Source of the DNA: Phenylobacterium sp.
Lineage (GTDB): Bacteria > Pseudomonadota > Alphaproteobacteria > Caulobacterales > Caulobacteraceae
Length of the DNA: 7,205 bases
Reading direction: 5' to 3'
Assembly (NCBI GenBank): GCA_028291285.1
Contig: JAQGIJ010000408.1
Coordinates: 1-7,205 of the forward strand
Positions 1 through 7,044 of this stretch are shown here, piece after piece (the first letter of the stretch is position 1; each line of letters begins with the position of its first letter). The notes beneath the pieces were generated by a model. The model saw only the letters and a list, made by a program, of their open reading frames with translations. It made no database searches and was not told the origin of the DNA. The position numbers were made by a program, and so were the translations under genes.

Positions 1-8
1 GCGAGGAG

Positions 9-1217
9 ATGCGCCACGCGGTTGTGATGGGCGCGGCCGTTCTGCTCCTGGCCGGGTGCCACAAGAAGGCGCCGCCTGCTCCGCCGCCGCCGACCGTCAT
101 CGTCTCCAAGCCGCTCGCCAAAAGCATTGTCGACTGGGACGACTTCGTCGGCCGCTTCGAGGCGGTGAACTCCATCGACGTGCGACCGCGGGTCACCGGT
201 TACCTGCAATCGATCCATTTCACCGACGGGCAGCTCGTCGGGAAGGGCCAGTTGCTCTTCGTAATCGACCCGCGACCGTACAAGGCCGCGCTGGACCAGG
301 CCCAGGGCCAGCTGGCTCACGCCGAAGCCACCCTCGCCAACGCCAGGGTCGAGCTGGCCCGCGCGGTCAAGCTGCTGGCCGCGCACGCCATCTCCGAACA
401 GGAGTACCAGACCCGCCTGGCCGCCGAGCGGCAGGCAGCGGCCGATGAGATGACAGCCCGCGGCAATGTCGAAACCGCCGCCCTCAACCTGGGCTTCACG
501 CGCATCACCTCGCCGGTGGCGGGCCGCGCTTCCGACCGCCGCTTCGCCGTGGGCAACCTGGTCACGCAGGACAGCACGGTGCTCACCAACGTGGTCGACC
601 TGGACCCGATCCGGTTCAGCTTCTATGGCGCGGAGTCGCTCTACCTGAAGTACGAGCGCCAATCCCAGGCCGGCGTCCGGCCCTCGTCCCGCCGTTTCCC
701 CAACCCGGTCGACATCCGCCTGCAGGACCAGCCCGACTACGCCATCCGCGGGCGAATGGATTTCGTCGACAACGCCCTCGATTCCAACTCCGGCACGATC
801 CGCGGGCGGGCGCTGGTGTCAAACCCCAGCCATCTGCTCACGCCCGGCATGTTCGGACACCTCAGGCTGCTGGGGTCCGGCGCCTACACCGCGCTTCTGC
901 TGCCCGACGACGCCATCACCACCCAGCAGAGCGACCAGATCGTCTATGTGGTCGACCGCGGCGGGGTGGCCGAGCAACGCAAGATCCAGACCGGCCCCAC
1001 GGTCGACGGCCTGCGCGTCGTCCGCGCGGGCCTGAGCGCCAACGACCTGGTCATCATCGAGGGCCTGCAGCGAGCGAGGCAGGGGCTGAAGGTGCGCACC
1101 CAGCCGGGGACCATCGTGCCGCCTGCGCCGGGGGCCTCGCCAACGCCGGCCGACCTGGCCCCGCCGCCGGCTGCCGGGACCTTCGCCGATGCGTCCCGCC
1201 CGGCGGGCCCGCCATGA
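9..1217 (+). CDS. RND efflux periplasmic adaptor lipoprotein (MexE/OqxA-like)
   Basis: This 402-residue protein is a membrane fusion (adaptor) subunit that links an inner-membrane RND pump to an outer-membrane channel in the periplasm. The N-terminus has charged residues, a hydrophobic stretch and a lipobox (LAGC, Cys17), then a Pro-rich linker (about 22-28), so it should be a lipid-anchored lipoprotein. A split biotinyl-lipoyl domain follows (about 55-92, VRPRVTGYL and GQLLFVIDPRPY; second half about 160-175, FTRITSPVAGR). Between the halves is an alpha-helical hairpin (about 93-158). The beta-barrel region is about 180-290 (TPGMFGHLRL near 278) and the membrane-proximal region about 293-363. 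These motifs match the MexE/OqxA branch. Residues 364-402 form a Pro/Ala-rich tail without obvious domain. The ATG at 9 gives the basic n-region; a GAGGAG run abuts it directly, closer than an ideal ribosome site. The gene overlaps the RND gene by 4 nt. Confidence 0.95.
   Translation: MRHAVVMGAAVLLLAGCHKKAPPAPPPPTVIVSKPLAKSIVDWDDFVGRFEAVNSIDVRPRVTGYLQSIHFTDGQLVGKGQLLFVIDPRPYKAALDQAQGQLAHAEATLANARVELARAVKLLAAHAISEQEYQTRLAAERQAAADEMTARGNVETAALNLGFTRITSPVAGRASDRRFAVGNLVTQDSTVLTNVVDLDPIRFSFYGAESLYLKYERQSQAGVRPSSRRFPNPVDIRLQDQPDYAIRGRMDFVDNALDSNSGTIRGRALVSNPSHLLTPGMFGHLRLLGSGAYTALLLPDDAITTQQSDQIVYVVDRGGVAEQRKIQTGPTVDGLRVVRAGLSANDLVIIEGLQRARQGLKVRTQPGTIVPPAPGASPTPADLAPPPAAGTFADASRPAGPP
1202..1217 (+). 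promoter_or_regulatory. GC palindrome and ATGA stop/start overlap at RND start
   Basis: The twelve bases GGCGGGCCCGCC (1202-1213) are a perfect self-complementary palindrome ending directly before the RND ATG at 1214. The ATG overlaps the adaptor stop as ATGA (1214-1217). No purine-rich Shine-Dalgarno sequence is visible in the 20 bases before the ATG. Seen directly: the palindrome and the overlap. Inferred: RND translation depends on ribosomes finishing the adaptor gene and reinitiating, which would keep the two subunits in proportion. Confidence 0.6.
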
Positions 1218-4200
1218 AGCTCTCCCACTTCATGATCGACCACCCGGTTTTCGCGGTGGTCATCGCCATCCTGATCACCCTGCTGGGCGCCATCGCCTAT
1301 CCGAACCTGCCGGCGGCGCAATATCCCGAAATCGTGCCGCCGACCGTCAATGTGACGCTCAACTATCCGGGCGCATCGGCAGAGACCATCGCCGCGACGG
1401 TCGCCGATCCGATCGAGGAGCAGATCAACGGCGTCGAGAACATGCTCTACATGTCCTCGCAGTCGACCGGCGACGGCAATCTCCAGATCACCGTCACCTT
1501 CGCCCTCGGCACCAACCTCGACACCGCCCAGGAGCTGGTCCAGAACCGGGTTCAGACCGCCACGCCGCGCCTGCCGCAGCAGGTGCAGCAGACCGGCATC
1601 ATCGTGCGCAAGGCCAGCCCCGACATCCTGTTGGCCGTGCACATGTACTCGCCCGACGGCTCGCGCGACCAGCAGTACGTCGCCAACTACGTGACCCTGC
1701 ACGTCGAGGACCCGCTGCTGCGCGTGAACGGCGTGGGCGACATCAGCACCCGGGCGGCGCGCGACTATTCGATCCGCATCTGGATCGATCCGGACAAGGC
1801 GGCCGCGCGTAACCTGACGGTCGACGACATCGTCAGCCAGCTGCGCAGCCACAACGTCCAGATCGCGCCCGGCAACATCGGCGCCCCGCCGTTCGGCCCG
1901 CGCCCCGGCGCCTTTCAGCTCCAGGTGGAGGCCAAGGGCCGGCTCGTGACGCCGGAAGAGTTCGGCGACATCGTGCTGAAGCGCGACGACCAGAACCGCA
2001 TCACCCGAGTCTCCGACGTGGCGCGCGTGAGCATGGGCGCGGCCAACTACACGACCAACGCCTACCTCGGCATGCTGCGCGGCGGCAGGGCCGTCACCAA
2101 TCCGGCCGCGGCGATCGGCGTGCTGCAGCTGCCCGGGACCAACGCCCTCGCCGCCGCCGACGGCGTCGTCCGCGAGATGGAGATCCTGAAGAAGAGCTTC
2201 CCGCCGGGGCTGGACTACAAGATCATCTACAACCCCACCCAGTACATCAAGGACTCGATCGCCGAGGTCCGCCGGACGTTGTTCGAGGCGCTGCTCCTGG
2301 TCGTCGTGGTGGTGATCGTCTTCCTGCAGAGTTGGCGGGCCGCGATCATCCCGATCCTGGCGATCCCGGTGTCGCTCGTGGGCGCCTTCGCGGTGATGCT
2401 GGTCGCGGGCTTCTCTCTGAACAACCTTTCCCTGTTCGGCCTCGTGCTGGCCATCGGCATCGTCGTCGACGACGCCATCGTGGTGGTCGAGAACGTCGAG
2501 CGTCACCTGGAACAGGGAATGAGCCCGCAGCAGGCGGCCCACGCCACCATGGACGAGGTGGGGGGCGCCCTGATCGGCATCGCCCTCGTGCTCTCGGCGG
2601 TGTTCATCCCGGCCGCCATGATCTCGGGCATCTCGGGCCAGTTCTACCGCCAGTTCGCCCTCACCATCGCGACGGCGACGATCATCTCCCTGACCGTCTC
2701 GCTCACCCTGTCGCCGGCCATGGCCGCCCTCCTGCTCAAGCCGAAGGACCAGAGCCGTCCGCCGAAGCCCTGGCAGAAGCCGTTCCGCGCCTTCGAACGA
2801 GGCTTCAACCACGGCTTCGACCGGCTGAGCCATGGCTATGGCCGCCTCACCGGCCGGCTCATCCGCCTGGTCCTGCCGATGGTCATCATCTACGCCGGAC
2901 TGATCGGGCTGACGGCCTGGCGGATCGGCGCGACGCCGATCGGCTTCATCCCCACCCAGGACCAGGGCAATGTGATCATGGCGGCGAACCTGCCCAACGG
3001 TTCGACGCTCGCCCGCACCGATACGCTGATCCGCAACACCATTCCGGTCTCGCTCGCGACCAAGGGGCTGATCGCCTCGTCCGCCTACGCCGGCGTCGAC
3101 GCCTCCAGCCAGACCACCAACGCCTCGGCCGGCCAGGCCTATCTGATCGAGGACTCCTTCGAGAACCGCACCAAGGCGCACCTCAGCCTCGACCAGATCA
3201 TCGCCGACGCCCAGAAGCGGCTGTCGTTCAATCCGTCGGCCCAGATCCGCATCCTGCCGCCGCCGCCCGTGCGCGGCATCGGCACCCAGGGCGGGGTGAA
3301 GATGATCGTCGAGGACCAGAGCGGCTCGACCAACTACGCGCGGCTGGAGCAGGTTTCCCAGGCGGTCGCCGAGGAGGCCAACAAGGATCCCAACATCAGC
3401 GGCGCCTATGTCACCTTCAACACCAAAACGCCGCGCATCCACACCGACATCGACCGGGTGAAGGCCGAGTACTACGGCGTCAACGACACCGCCGTGTTCG
3501 ACACCCTGCAGACCTATCTCGGCTCGACCTACATCAACGATTTCAACTATCTGAACCACACCTACGAGGTCTTCGCCCAGGCCGACGACCCCTACCGGCA
3601 GGACGTCTCCGCGATCCAGCAGCTGCAGACGCGCTCCAACTCCGGGGCGATGATGCCGCTGGGCGCGGTGGTGAACCTGACCCGCACCACCGGGGCCTAT
3701 CGCGTGCTGCGCTATCAGCTCTTCCCGGCCGCCGAGGTCTTGGCGAACACGCCCCCCGGCCACTCCACCGGCCAGACCATCCAGGCCATGGAGAAGGTCG
3801 CCGCCCGCGTACTGCCCGGCGGCTATCACTACGAGTGGACCGAGCTCGCCTACCAGCAGCAGGCGGCGGGGAACACGGCGACCCTGGTCTTCGCGCTGGC
3901 GGTGGTGCTGATCTTCCTGCTGCTCGCCGCCCTCTACGAAAGCGTCACCCTGCCTTTGGCCGTGATCCTGATCGTGCCGATGTGCCTCCTGGCCGCCATC
4001 ACCGGCGTGAACATCATGGGCGCCGACAACAACATCCTGACCCAGATCGGCTTCATCGTGCTGATCGGGCTGGCGGCCAAGAACGCCATCCTGATCGTCG
4101 AATTCGCCCGCCAGGGCGAGATCGAGCAGGGCCACGACCGGCGCCAGGCCGCCGTGGAGGCCGCGCGCACCCGCCTGCGCCCGATACTGATGACCTCGTT

Positions 4201-4438
4201 CGCCTTCATCCTGGGCGTCGTGCCGCTCGCCTTCGCCCACGGCGCGGGCGCGGAGCTGCGCCGCGCGCTGGGCGTCGCCGTCTTCTTCGGGATGATCGGC
4301 GTGACCCTGTTCGGGCTGATCTTCACGCCGGTCTTCTACATCCTGACGCGCGCGATCGCCGACCGCCTGCCCAAGCCGCCCAAGAAGGAGACGCCGGTTC
4401 CGACAACCGGCAGCGTTCCCCCGGGCGTGGAGACCTGA
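1214..4438 (+). CDS. RND multidrug efflux permease, HAE1 family (MexF/OqxB-like)
   Basis: This 1074-residue inner-membrane pump exchanges protons for substrate and exports it through the partner adaptor and channel. Length and layout fit the HAE1 family: TM1 near 10-30, a large periplasmic porter/docking loop (about 31-350), TM2-6 (about 359-375, 377-400, 406-427, 452-472, 481-508), TM7 (about 551-572), a second periplasmic loop (about 575-888), and TM8-12 (about 891-909, 914-934, 941-966, 990-1010, 1017-1042). The proton-relay residues are all present: Asp419-Asp420 in GIVVDDAIVVVENVER, Lys956 in GLAAKNAILIVEFA, and Arg987 and Thr994 in RLRPILMTS, matching AcrB D407/D408, K940, R971 and T978. 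Motifs such as PPTVNVTLNYPG, GVENMLYMSSQ, PPPPVRG and LGSTYINDFN place it nearest MexF/OqxB. Known relatives export fluoroquinolones and chloramphenicol; the substrate here is unknown. The start MKLSHFMIDHPVF is typical of the family. Confidence 0.97.
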   Translation: MKLSHFMIDHPVFAVVIAILITLLGAIAYPNLPAAQYPEIVPPTVNVTLNYPGASAETIAATVADPIEEQINGVENMLYMSSQSTGDGNLQITVTFALGTNLDTAQELVQNRVQTATPRLPQQVQQTGIIVRKASPDILLAVHMYSPDGSRDQQYVANYVTLHVEDPLLRVNGVGDISTRAARDYSIRIWIDPDKAAARNLTVDDIVSQLRSHNVQIAPGNIGAPPFGPRPGAFQLQVEAKGRLVTPEEFGDIVLKRDDQNRITRVSDVARVSMGAANYTTNAYLGMLRGGRAVTNPAAAIGVLQLPGTNALAAADGVVREMEILKKSFPPGLDYKIIYNPTQYIKDSIAEVRRTLFEALLLVVVVVIVFLQSWRAAIIPILAIPVSLVGAFAVMLVAGFSLNNLSLFGLVLAIGIVVDDAIVVVENVERHLEQGMSPQQAAHATMDEVGGALIGIALVLSAVFIPAAMISGISGQFYRQFALTIATATIISLTVSLTLSPAMAALLLKPKDQSRPPKPWQKPFRAFERGFNHGFDRLSHGYGRLTGRLIRLVLPMVIIYAGLIGLTAWRIGATPIGFIPTQDQGNVIMAANLPNGSTLARTDTLIRNTIPVSLATKGLIASSAYAGVDASSQTTNASAGQAYLIEDSFENRTKAHLSLDQIIADAQKRLSFNPSAQIRILPPPPVRGIGTQGGVKMIVEDQSGSTNYARLEQVSQAVAEEANKDPNISGAYVTFNTKTPRIHTDIDRVKAEYYGVNDTAVFDTLQTYLGSTYINDFNYLNHTYEVFAQADDPYRQDVSAIQQLQTRSNSGAMMPLGAVVNLTRTTGAYRVLRYQLFPAAEVLANTPPGHSTGQTIQAMEKVAARVLPGGYHYEWTELAYQQQAAGNTATLVFALAVVLIFLLLAALYESVTLPLAVILIVPMCLLAAITGVNIMGADNNILTQIGFIVLIGLAAKNAILIVEFARQGEIEQGHDRRQAAVEAARTRLRPILMTSFAFILGVVPLAFAHGAGAELRRALGVAVFFGMIGVTLFGLIFTPVFYILTRAIADRLPKPPKKETPVPTTGSVPPGVET

Positions 4439-4443
4439 GCGTG
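4429..4443 (+). promoter_or_regulatory. Ribosome binding site and GTG start of channel gene
   Basis: GGAGA at 4429-4433 lies inside the last codons of the RND gene, 7 nt before the GTG at 4441. The RND stop (TGA, 4436-4438) is 2 nt from that GTG. No in-frame ATG or TTG lies between the RND stop and the lipobox, so the GTG is the only sensible start that keeps the lipoprotein signal. Confidence 0.7.
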
Positions 4444-5961
4444 TCGAAGCCGCAGGCCGAGCGCAGCCGCATCCTTCCCGCGTTCGGCGTCGCGGCGGCT
4501 CTGGGCGGCTGTGCGGTCGGGCCGAACTACATGGCGCCCCAGACGCCCGCGCCGACTGCGCCCGGCGGCGCAGGCTTCGCCTCCGACGCGCCCTCGACCG
4601 CCCAGCCGCCGCCGGCGGAGTGGTGGAGGCTCTACAATGTTCCGGCGCTGAACGGCCTCGTCCACGACGCCCTGGTCCACAACAACAACCTGCTGCAGGC
4701 GGCGGCCAACCTGGCCCAGGCCCGCGCCGCGCTTTCCCAGGCCCGCGCCGGCCGCTTCCCCTCGACGACCCTCGCGGCCGGCGCCCAGCACGGCGTCAGC
4801 AGCACCACCGTCCTGCTGGATAACTTCTTTCAGGGCTCGACGAGCGGCGGCTCGGTCCCGAGCCCGGAGAACTACTATTCGTACGGCCTCGACGTGTCTT
4901 ACGAAGTCGACCTCTTCGGCCGCATCCGCCGCTCGATCCGCGCCGCCAAGGCCGACGTCGAGGCGCAGCAGGGCGCCGAGGACTTCGTGCGCGTGACCGT
5001 CGCGGCCGAGACCACGCGGGCTTACGTCAACGCCTGCGCCTACGCCCAGGAGCTGGCCCAGGCGCAAAGGTCGCTGCAGCTCGCCAATCAGGCGCTCGAC
5101 GTCACGCTAAGCGAGCTCAAGGCCGGATCGGTGTCCGACTTCGATGTCGCCGGCCAGCGCGCGCTGGTCGAGCAGACCCGCGCCACCGTGCCTGGCTTCG
5201 AGGGCCAGCGCCGCACCGCCCTCTTCGAGCTCGCCGTGCTGACCGGCCGGCCGCCCGAGGAGATCTCCAAGGCCGCCGACGCCTGCGCCGCGCCCCCGAA
5301 GCTCGAGACGGTTCTTCCCGTCGGCGACGCCCAGGCCTTGTTCCGCCGCCGTCCCGACGTGCGCCAGTCCGAGCGCCAGCTCGCCGCCAACGTCGAACGC
5401 ATCGGCGTCGCCACCGCCAACCTCTATCCGACCATCACGATCGGTGGCTCGGCCCAGGAATACACCACTCGCGCGAGCAACCTGACCTCGCCGACCAGCC
5501 TCAACTGGCTCGTCGGCCCGCTGCTCTCCTGGAATTTCCCGAATACCGCGGTCGCCCAGGCGCAGATCCGCCAGGCGCGCGCAGCGGCTTCGGCGTCGCT
5601 GGCGAACTTCCAGCAGACGGTGCTGCAGGCTCTGCAGGACACCGAAGAGGCGCTGACCGCCTACGGCGCGGAGCTTCGGCGCAACGCGGCGCTGAAAGCG
5701 GCTCTGCAGCAGGAACAGACGGCCTACCGGCTCGCCCAGGTCCGTTTCCAGAACGGCTCGGCGAGCTACCTCGACCTGCTCACGACCGAAACCGCGCTGG
5801 TCAACGCCCAGGCCTCGCTGGCGAGCTCCGACCAGCTGCTCGCGTCCGACCAGGTCACGGTGTTCAAGGCGCTGGGCGGCGGCTGGGAGCAGGCGCCCGG
5901 CGTGACTCCGCTGGGCGTCCCAGACGCCAAGGCCGCCGGTCGCGAAATCACGGTGCGCTGA
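4441..5961 (+). CDS. Outer-membrane efflux channel lipoprotein, NodT/OprN-like
   Basis: This 506-residue protein is the outer-membrane exit duct of the pump; family members form trimeric beta-barrel/alpha-barrel tunnels. A basic start (KPQAERSR) is followed by a short hydrophobic stretch and a lipobox (LGGC, Cys24), then the GPNY sequence typical of NodT-type lipoproteins. The two structural repeats of the OEP fold are both visible. The first includes WWRLYNVPALNGLV, about 60-75, a helical Ala/Gln-rich segment, and YEVDLFGRIRR at 154-164. The second includes FRRRPDVRQSE from 301, LYPTITIGGSA, about 323-333, and SWNFPN, then long helices to YLDLLTTETALVNAQ. The C-terminal ALGGGWE is also usual. 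The gene follows the permease by 2 nt and must be co-transcribed. It ends 8 nt before the convergent tRNA with no terminator in between. Assignment to family is firm; partner specificity is inferred from linkage. Confidence 0.95.
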   Translation: MSKPQAERSRILPAFGVAAALGGCAVGPNYMAPQTPAPTAPGGAGFASDAPSTAQPPPAEWWRLYNVPALNGLVHDALVHNNNLLQAAANLAQARAALSQARAGRFPSTTLAAGAQHGVSSTTVLLDNFFQGSTSGGSVPSPENYYSYGLDVSYEVDLFGRIRRSIRAAKADVEAQQGAEDFVRVTVAAETTRAYVNACAYAQELAQAQRSLQLANQALDVTLSELKAGSVSDFDVAGQRALVEQTRATVPGFEGQRRTALFELAVLTGRPPEEISKAADACAAPPKLETVLPVGDAQALFRRRPDVRQSERQLAANVERIGVATANLYPTITIGGSAQEYTTRASNLTSPTSLNWLVGPLLSWNFPNTAVAQAQIRQARAAASASLANFQQTVLQALQDTEEALTAYGAELRRNAALKAALQQEQTAYRLAQVRFQNGSASYLDLLTTETALVNAQASLASSDQLLASDQVTVFKALGGGWEQAPGVTPLGVPDAKAAGREITVR

Positions 5962-5969
5962 CGTCGGCG

Positions 5970-6056
5970 TGGTGCGGACGGCGGGAATCGAACCCGCACT
6001 CCCTTTCGGAAAACAGATTTTAAGTCTGCTGCGTCTACCGGTTTCGCCACGTCCGC
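5970..6056 (-). tRNA. tRNA-Leu (anticodon UAA), CCA encoded
   Basis: Reading the minus strand from 6056, a 7-bp acceptor stem (GCGGACG with CGTCCGC) encloses a D-arm, an anticodon stem (GCAGA with TCTGT) around the 7-nt loop CTTAAAA, a long class II variable arm (about TTTCCGAAAGGGAG) and a T-arm (GCGGG/CCCGC around TTCGATT). The anticodon TAA is at 6020-6022. A discriminator at 5973 and an encoded CCA at 5970-5972 follow. Class II variable arm plus UAA means leucine, reading UUA and probably UUG by wobble. I see no in-frame TTA codon in the protein genes of this window and only a handful of TTG codons, as expected at high GC. The gene converges on the efflux operon. No convincing tRNA promoter was found upstream of it. 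Confidence 0.97.
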
Positions 6057-6106
6057 ATGGACCCGCTCGTGCCACAGCCCCGGCGGCGAGGCGAGCGCTT
6101 TGGCCG

Positions 6107-6135
6107 CTGGCGCCCCCGCCGTCTGACCGTATAGT
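6107..6135 (+). promoter_or_regulatory. Possible promoter for the hydrolase gene
   Basis: TATAGT at 6130-6135 is the only -10-like sequence in the GC-rich spacer between the tRNA and the hydrolase. A poor -35 candidate, CTGGCG (6107-6112), is 17 nt upstream. The start of transcription would fall near 6142, giving a leader of about 25 nt. The -10 is reasonable but the -35 is weak, so this is tentative. The rest of the 110-nt spacer (6057-6166) shows nothing else I can name. Confidence 0.35.
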
Positions 6136-6153
6136 CGGGACAAGCAAGAGTAG

Positions 6154-6160
6154 AGGGGAG
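6154..6160 (+). promoter_or_regulatory. Ribosome binding site of hydrolase gene
   Basis: AGGGGAG lies 6 nt before the ATG at 6167. It decides the start: the reading frame stays open upstream to 5969, but that extension runs antisense through the tRNA and has no comparable ribosome site. Confidence 0.8.
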
Positions 6161-6166
6161 CCGCCC

Positions 6167-7012
6167 ATGTCCGTCGCCGAGCCGCAGGTCGCCGTCCGTC
6201 GCTTCCAGGGCGATGGCCTGCAGATCATCGCCGACGAGGCCGGCCCGCGGAACGGTGTCCCGGTGCTGCTGATGCACGGCGGCGGCCAGACCCGGCAGGC
6301 CTGGGGCGGCGCGCTCGCCGAGGGGGCTCGGCGCGGCTATCACATGCTCAGCGCCGACCTGCGCGGCCATGGCGACAGCGACTGGGACGACGCGGGCGAC
6401 TACCGGGTGGAAGCCCACGCCCGCGACCTCGCCCGCATCGTCAACCAGCTCGACCAGCCGCCGGTGGTGGTCGGCGCCTCGCTGGGCGGGCTGACGGGAC
6501 TCTACCACGCCGGTCACGGCGGGGATCTGCGGGCGCTCGTCCTGGTCGACATCGCCGTGAAGATCGAGCCGGCGGGCGCGGCCCGGATCGGCGAGTTCAT
6601 GCGCGGCGCGCCCAACGGCTTCGCCAGCCTGGAGGAAGCGGCCGACGCGGTCGCCGCCTACCTGCCGCACCGCCCGCGGCCGAAGAACACCAGCGGCCTG
6701 ATGCGGAACCTGCGGCTGCGCGAGGACGGCCGGCTGCACTGGCACTGGGATCCGCGGATGATGACCAGCGACCGGGGTCCCGCGCCGGATTTCGACCTCA
6801 TGCGCGCGGCCGCCCGGCAGCTCACCATCCCGGTGCTGCTGATCCGCGGCCAGTTGAGCGAGGTGCTCTCGCCCGATGGGGTGGAGGACTTCGTCTCGCT
6901 GGTCCCGCACGCCGAGTTCGTCGATATCGCCGGCGCCGACCACATGGTCGCGGGCGACCGCAACGACGCCTTCAATGCGGCGGTGTTCGACTTCCTGGCG
7001 CGGCATCGTTGA
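6167..7012 (+). CDS. Alpha/beta hydrolase family protein
   Basis: This 281-residue protein, probably cytoplasmic (no signal peptide), has the alpha/beta-hydrolase fold of the epoxide hydrolase/MhpC-like group (COG0596 type). Visible landmarks in order are the oxyanion-hole strand and loop LLMHGGG (34-40), LRGHGDS (65-71), the nucleophile elbow GASLGG with Ser105, the strand LVLVDIA with Asp128, a cap region (about 135-200, including LPHRPRPKNTSG), the strand LLIRGQLSEVLS (224-235), and the catalytic histidine in GADHMV (His259). Ser105 and His259 are clear. The acid is less so: the usual Asp of the RGxxSD motif is Glu232 here, while Asp128 could serve instead. Substrate is unknown; ester, lactone, epoxide and C-C bond hydrolases all share this pattern. 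It stands alone after the tRNA and converges on an acyl-CoA synthetase gene, so a catabolic role is possible but not shown. Confidence 0.9.
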   Translation: MSVAEPQVAVRRFQGDGLQIIADEAGPRNGVPVLLMHGGGQTRQAWGGALAEGARRGYHMLSADLRGHGDSDWDDAGDYRVEAHARDLARIVNQLDQPPVVVGASLGGLTGLYHAGHGGDLRALVLVDIAVKIEPAGAARIGEFMRGAPNGFASLEEAADAVAAYLPHRPRPKNTSGLMRNLRLREDGRLHWHWDPRMMTSDRGPAPDFDLMRAAARQLTIPVLLIRGQLSEVLSPDGVEDFVSLVPHAEFVDIAGADHMVAGDRNDAFNAAVFDFLARHR

Positions 7013-7018
7013 AGACGC

Positions 7019-7039
7019 CCTCTCCCGGCAGGGGAGAGG
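7019..7039. terminator. Perfect 8-bp hairpin between convergent genes
   Basis: CCTCTCCC (7019-7026) and GGGAGAGG (7032-7039) form a perfect 8-bp stem with a 5-nt loop. It lies between the hydrolase stop (7012) and the synthetase stop (7045), so it could end transcription from both sides. Neither strand has a T-run after the stem, so it is not a classical intrinsic terminator. Similar palindromes recur between genes in Caulobacter-like genomes (from memory), so it may be one copy of a dispersed repeat. Confidence 0.55.
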
Positions 7040-7044
7040 TCACC

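Noticed and set aside
944..4240. Stop-free antisense frame of 1098 codons opposite adaptor and permease
   Set aside because: The product is low-complexity and rich in Gly, Arg, Asp and His with no domain. The opposite strand encodes a clear RND pump. Such long antisense frames are usual in GC-rich genes.
2332..4440. Stop-free + frame inside the permease, continuous with the channel gene
   Set aside because: The stretch before 4441 is Arg/Pro/His-rich shadow sequence. The true channel gene starts at the GTG at 4441 with a ribosome site and a lipoprotein signal, so this is not a fusion protein.
4336..5067. Antisense frame of 243 codons opposite the channel gene
   Set aside because: Gly/Arg/Ala-rich shadow with no motif and no ribosome site of note.
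5962..5969. Intrinsic terminator for the efflux operon
   Set aside because: Only 8 nt are available, with no stem and no T-run.
6128..6133. TATACG on the minus strand as a tRNA promoter -10
   Set aside because: It lies about 70 nt from the tRNA 5' end and no -35 fits at 16-18 nt upstream of it.
5969..6166. Upstream extension of the hydrolase frame by 66 codons
   Set aside because: It runs antisense through the tRNA gene, has no ribosome site, and encodes a tail unlike an alpha/beta hydrolase. The ATG at 6167 has a good AGGGGAG.
5107..6228. Antisense frame of 373 codons across channel, tRNA and hydrolase start
   Set aside because: It reads through the tRNA and opposite two well-supported genes, with no recognisable domain.
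6035..7006. Antisense frame of 323 codons opposite the hydrolase
   Set aside because: Composition is typical of an antisense shadow, with no motif; the + strand holds a complete hydrolase.
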